From Actinomycetota bacterium (GTDB lineage: Bacteria > Actinomycetota > Actinomycetes > Streptosporangiales > Streptosporangiaceae): a stretch of 7,876 bases of DNA. The stretch is from the NCBI GenBank assembly GCA_003140115.1, contig PLIQ01000364.1:3233-11108 (forward strand), in the 5' to 3' direction. Under the pieces are notes generated by a model, which searched no databases, had not been told where the DNA came from, and saw nothing but the letters and a program-made list of their open reading frames with translations. Of this stretch, positions 6,055-7,876 are shown in pieces (the first letter of the stretch is position 1; each line of letters begins with the position of its first letter). A program made the translations under genes and the position numbers.

Positions 6055-6070
6055 GATGCAGATAAGCGTA
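6055..6070 (-). promoter_or_regulatory. Repeated upstream element with TACGCT, copy B
   Basis: GATGCAGATAAGCGTA (plus strand) matches 7315-7330 upstream of copy D at 14 of 16 positions. On the minus strand it carries TACGCT (6065-6070), a TAnnnT -10 candidate 32 nt before the ATG at 6032. No clear -35 box is seen. Conservation in front of two paralogs with otherwise different upstream DNA supports a regulatory role or recent common origin. Confidence 0.4.
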
Positions 6071-6075
6071 GCGCG

Positions 6076-6095
6076 ACTGCTCCCCCCGGAGCGGT
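6076..6095 (-). terminator. Hairpin between DUF1707 copies C and B
   Basis: GCTCC-CCCC-GGAGC (6079-6092) gives a five-base-pair stem with a four-base loop, extendable by A–T and C–G pairs across one mismatch. It falls 8 bp beyond the stop of copy C and before the promoter-like element of copy B. It lacks a T-run; attenuation or termination is possible but not shown. Confidence 0.25.
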
Positions 6096-6102
6096 CGCCG
6101 GA

Positions 6103-6753
6103 TCAATTGCTGGCACAGTCGATCGTGTAGCGCTGGCCGCGATGGCGCCATCGATGCGCTGACCGCCGGTCGTCTGATTGCCGACGGGCAAGGTCCTTTT
6201 GAGCTGCTTCAGCGGTGTGCTGCTGACCGCGGTCGACCGGCGGGAGTGATCCGGCCGGGGCGGCGGACGCCGGGCGCTGCGATGGCGTGCTGTGCGTGCC
6301 CGGGGCTGGCAGCGGCGGTAGCTGCCCGCCAGATCGCTTCTGATGCCGCACGTCGATCAGCACGCCTGCCGTGACGATCGGGGCCACGAGCAAGGTGACG
6401 GCTGCCATGCTGAACGCTAGGAACGCCCAACCGTTGTCGAGGTTCGTCAGCAGGACGGCTACAACCACACTGGCCGCAGCGATGATCACGCTGACGCAGA
6501 TCCAGGCATCCCCGGCCCTCGGCGGCCGGATCGGGGCATCTATCCGGCCGACGGGGAGGTCCGCGGTCAGCGCGGCCAGCTCAGCACGGGACCGCGAGGC
6601 CGACGCCCGGCCTATCCGTTCGTCGTATTCGTCTTCGGTGAGCCGGCCTTGCGCCAACGCGGCCCGCAGGGTGCGGGTCACCCGCTCGCGGTACATGAGC
6701 GGCTGATTATCGTTCCCTGCTTCTGCGGCCATCTCGTTTCCTGGCTCGGTCAT
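6103..6753 (-). CDS. DUF1707 domain membrane protein, copy C
   Basis: A 216-residue membrane protein of unknown function and the most diverged of the four DUF1707 copies. Numbering from the GTG at 6756, the domain lies at about 20-69: YRERVTRTLRAALAQGRLTE, DEYDERIGRASASRSRAEL and AALTADLP; the usual DRE opening is YRE. Two hydrophobic segments follow (about 85-104 and 110-134), then the shared RSGGQLPPLPAPG motif (141-153) and a 60-residue basic, glutamine-rich tail ending GQRYTIDCASN. Topology is probably N-terminus and tail in the cytoplasm. The ATG at 6753 lies 8 nt after GGGAGG (6762-6767). Only 31 bp separate it from the stop of copy D, with no promoter-like TACGCT in the gap, so C is probably co-transcribed with D. 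It may be ancestral to neither neighbour; its age relative to B and D cannot be judged here. Confidence 0.87.
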   Translation of the reverse strand: MTEPGNEMAAEAGNDNQPLMYRERVTRTLRAALAQGRLTEDEYDERIGRASASRSRAELAALTADLPVGRIDAPIRPPRAGDAWICVSVIIAAASVVVAVLLTNLDNGWAFLAFSMAAVTLLVAPIVTAGVLIDVRHQKRSGGQLPPLPAPGTHSTPSQRPASAAPAGSLPPVDRGQQHTAEAAQKDLARRQSDDRRSAHRWRHRGQRYTIDCASN

Positions 6754-6784
6754 CACCAGCGCCTCCCACCCGCGACGGAGCGAA

Positions 6785-7291
6785 TCATGACGCGGGTGCC
6801 GATTCCTGGTCGGCGCCGGGCGCTGACCGCGGCGGCGGTTGTCCGCCGGAGTGCTTCGCGCGACGGGAGGCGATCATCACGTATACACCGAGAATCCAGA
6901 AAATGGCATAGACGACCGCGGACCAGGTGGCCACCTCCGTGCCGGTGGTAGGAGCGGGCCCGCCAGGGAGGGCAGCAAGCGTGACGAGGCCTGGCAGGAT
7001 CAGCGCGTATACGACCAGCCAAGAGACCTTCGTAGCCCGCCACGGGTTGCGCGGGGGCCGGGCTCTGGCGAGCTCGGCGGGAATGTCGGCGGTCACCTCG
7101 GCCAGTTCCGTATAGGTCCGCGCCGCGTACACCTGCCCGGTCCGCGCGTTGAGTTCATCCTGGGTCAGGCGGCCCTGCACGAATGCGACCTTGAGGGTGT
7201 CGATCACCTGCTCGCGGTCGGCGTGGGACGCGCGGAGGTCACCTCCACCCCGGCCTCCTGCGGCTGCTAGCTCATCTCCCGGTCGTGTCAT
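6785..7291 (-). CDS. DUF1707 domain membrane protein, copy D
   Basis: A 168-residue membrane protein of unknown function, the first of the three-gene DUF1707 run. The domain spans residues 21-71: ASHADREQVIDTLKVAFVQG, RLTQDELNARTGQVYAARTY and TELAEVTADIP. Two hydrophobic segments follow (about 90-109 and 121-141), then ASRRAKHSGGQPPPRSAPG and a short acidic end; there is no long tail as in B and C, so this may be the basic form of the family. The ATG at 7291 is chosen because GGGGAGG (7300-7306) lies 8 nt upstream; a GTG at 7300 in the same frame overlaps that site. It follows the HNH gene stop by 72 bp with its own promoter-like element between. It is the closest match to the partial copy A at the left edge (GQVYAARTYTELA against GQVLASRTYAELA). 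Confidence 0.88.
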   Translation of the reverse strand: MTRPGDELAAAGGRGGGDLRASHADREQVIDTLKVAFVQGRLTQDELNARTGQVYAARTYTELAEVTADIPAELARARPPRNPWRATKVSWLVVYALILPGLVTLAALPGGPAPTTGTEVATWSAVVYAIFWILGVYVMIASRRAKHSGGQPPPRSAPGADQESAPAS

Positions 7292-7314
7292 TACCGCCAC
7301 CTCCCCAACAGGGT

Positions 7315-7330
7315 GATGCAGCGAAGCGTA
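7315..7330 (-). promoter_or_regulatory. Repeated upstream element with TACGCT, copy D
   Basis: GATGCAGCGAAGCGTA (plus strand), 14 of 16 identical to 6055-6070. The minus-strand TACGCT (7325-7330) lies 33 nt before the ATG of copy D and fits a TAnnnT -10 box. The -35 region is not recognisable. Confidence 0.4.
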
Positions 7331-7363
7331 ACGCCGCCACCCTCCGCTGGCTATTCCGCGCGG

Positions 7364-7876
7364 CTACATGGGGTATTCGGTGGGGATGGTCGCGTAGGTG
7401 CGGCCGGCCGGGGTCCGCCAGACCAGCACGCCCGGTTCGGGCTGCTCCAGCCGCCACCGTTCGGCCTGCTTGCACCGGTGATGGTGCCGGCATAGCGGAG
7501 CCAAATTGCATTCGCACGTGCGGCCGCCCTGGTCATACGCGGTGGTGTGGTCCAGGTCGCAGCGGACGGCGGGGCGGGTGCAGCCGGGGGCGGTGCAGGT
7601 CGTGTTGCGGGCGCGGACCAGATGGACCAGGGTGCGGGAGGGGTGGTAGCCGACCTGGCCGTGGGCATGGTCGCAGGGACCGCGGGTGATGGGGGTCAGC
7701 GGGGTGGCCAGGATGCCTGGCGGTCCGAGGCTGGGTGGTCTGGTACGCGGTGGTCCGGTGCCGGGCGGTCCGGCGTCTCGCGGGGGGTGGCGGCCTGGGA
7801 TGCAGCCGTGGGCGGCGGCGGTGCCGTCGGGGTTCAGCGCGGTGACGCACCAGCGGGTGCTGGGGTGTCTTGCCGC
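7364..7876 (-). CDS. DUF222/13E12-type HNH endonuclease, C-terminal part (5' end beyond window)
   Basis: The minus strand from the right edge to the TAG at 7364-7366 encodes 170 residues of the C-terminal half of a DUF222-HNH protein, a large actinobacterial family (the mycobacterial 13E12 repeat proteins belong to it) thought to be mobile or selfish nucleases. The HNH module is intact: RGPCDHAHGQVGYHPSRTLV, then CTAPGCTRPAVRCDLDH with the zinc cysteines and the catalytic DH, GGRTCECNLAPLCRHHHRCK with the Asn and terminal His cluster, and the usual tail WRLEQPEPGVLVWRTPAGRT, ending EYPM. Before the HNH module the sequence is unusually rich in Pro and Gly (a PPRxxGPPGTGPPRTRPPS-like stretch, 7714-7800). 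The N-terminal DUF222 domain and start lie outside the window. Copy D of DUF1707 follows on the same strand. A decayed second copy of this C-terminus is at 5156-5290. Confidence 0.9.
   Translation of the reverse strand, partial: AARHPSTRWCVTALNPDGTAAAHGCIPGRHPPRDAGPPGTGPPRTRPPSLGPPGILATPLTPITRGPCDHAHGQVGYHPSRTLVHLVRARNTTCTAPGCTRPAVRCDLDHTTAYDQGGRTCECNLAPLCRHHHRCKQAERWRLEQPEPGVLVWRTPAGRTYATIPTEYPM

Overview
The window is very GC-rich with strong G/C third-position codon use, and it carries families typical of Actinomycetota: DUF1707 membrane proteins, a DUF222/13E12-type HNH endonuclease and a YtrA-type GntR–ABC operon. It looks like an accessory region of an actinomycete chromosome. The genus cannot be told from the sequence.

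Layout. (1) Positions 1-2622, minus strand: a lipoprotein of the SsuA/NMT1 substrate-binding family, then after 52 bp an MFS exporter. The MFS frame has no stop and runs in frame into a DUF1707 domain cut by the left edge. (2) Positions 2702-5162: a plus-strand three-gene operon (GntR/YtrA-family repressor, ABC ATPase, six-TM permease) joined by two ATGA overlaps. It has a promoter at which transcription probably starts at the ATG, and an inverted repeat covering the start codon. A near-perfect 24-bp direct repeat brackets the whole operon. (3) Positions 5156-5290, minus strand: the last 43 codons of a decayed HNH endonuclease gene. (4) Positions 5340-7291, minus strand: three tandem DUF1707 membrane-protein genes, unequal in sequence but with the same architecture. 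(5) Positions 7364-7876, minus strand: the C-terminal part of an HNH endonuclease with its zinc and catalytic motifs, cut by the right edge.

How it fits together. The ABC operon is a self-contained, autoregulated export or envelope-defence type module; its substrate is unknown. The substrate-binding lipoprotein has no permease or ATPase of its own class here. The partial DUF1707 copy at the left edge most resembles the copy that follows the intact HNH gene. The HNH remnant lies just beyond the ABC operon on the side away from that left-edge copy. A simple model is that an HNH–DUF1707 unit was duplicated and the transporter genes (positions about 200-5140) later separated the second HNH copy from its DUF1707 partner, leaving that DUF1707 frame continuous with the MFS gene.

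The most interesting signals are the MFS–DUF1707 continuous frame, the 24-bp repeats around the operon, the operator/promoter overlapping the GntR start codon, and a shared upstream element (TACGCT on the coding strand) in front of three of the four DUF1707 copies. No RNA genes, CRISPR arrays, transposases or integrases were recognised.
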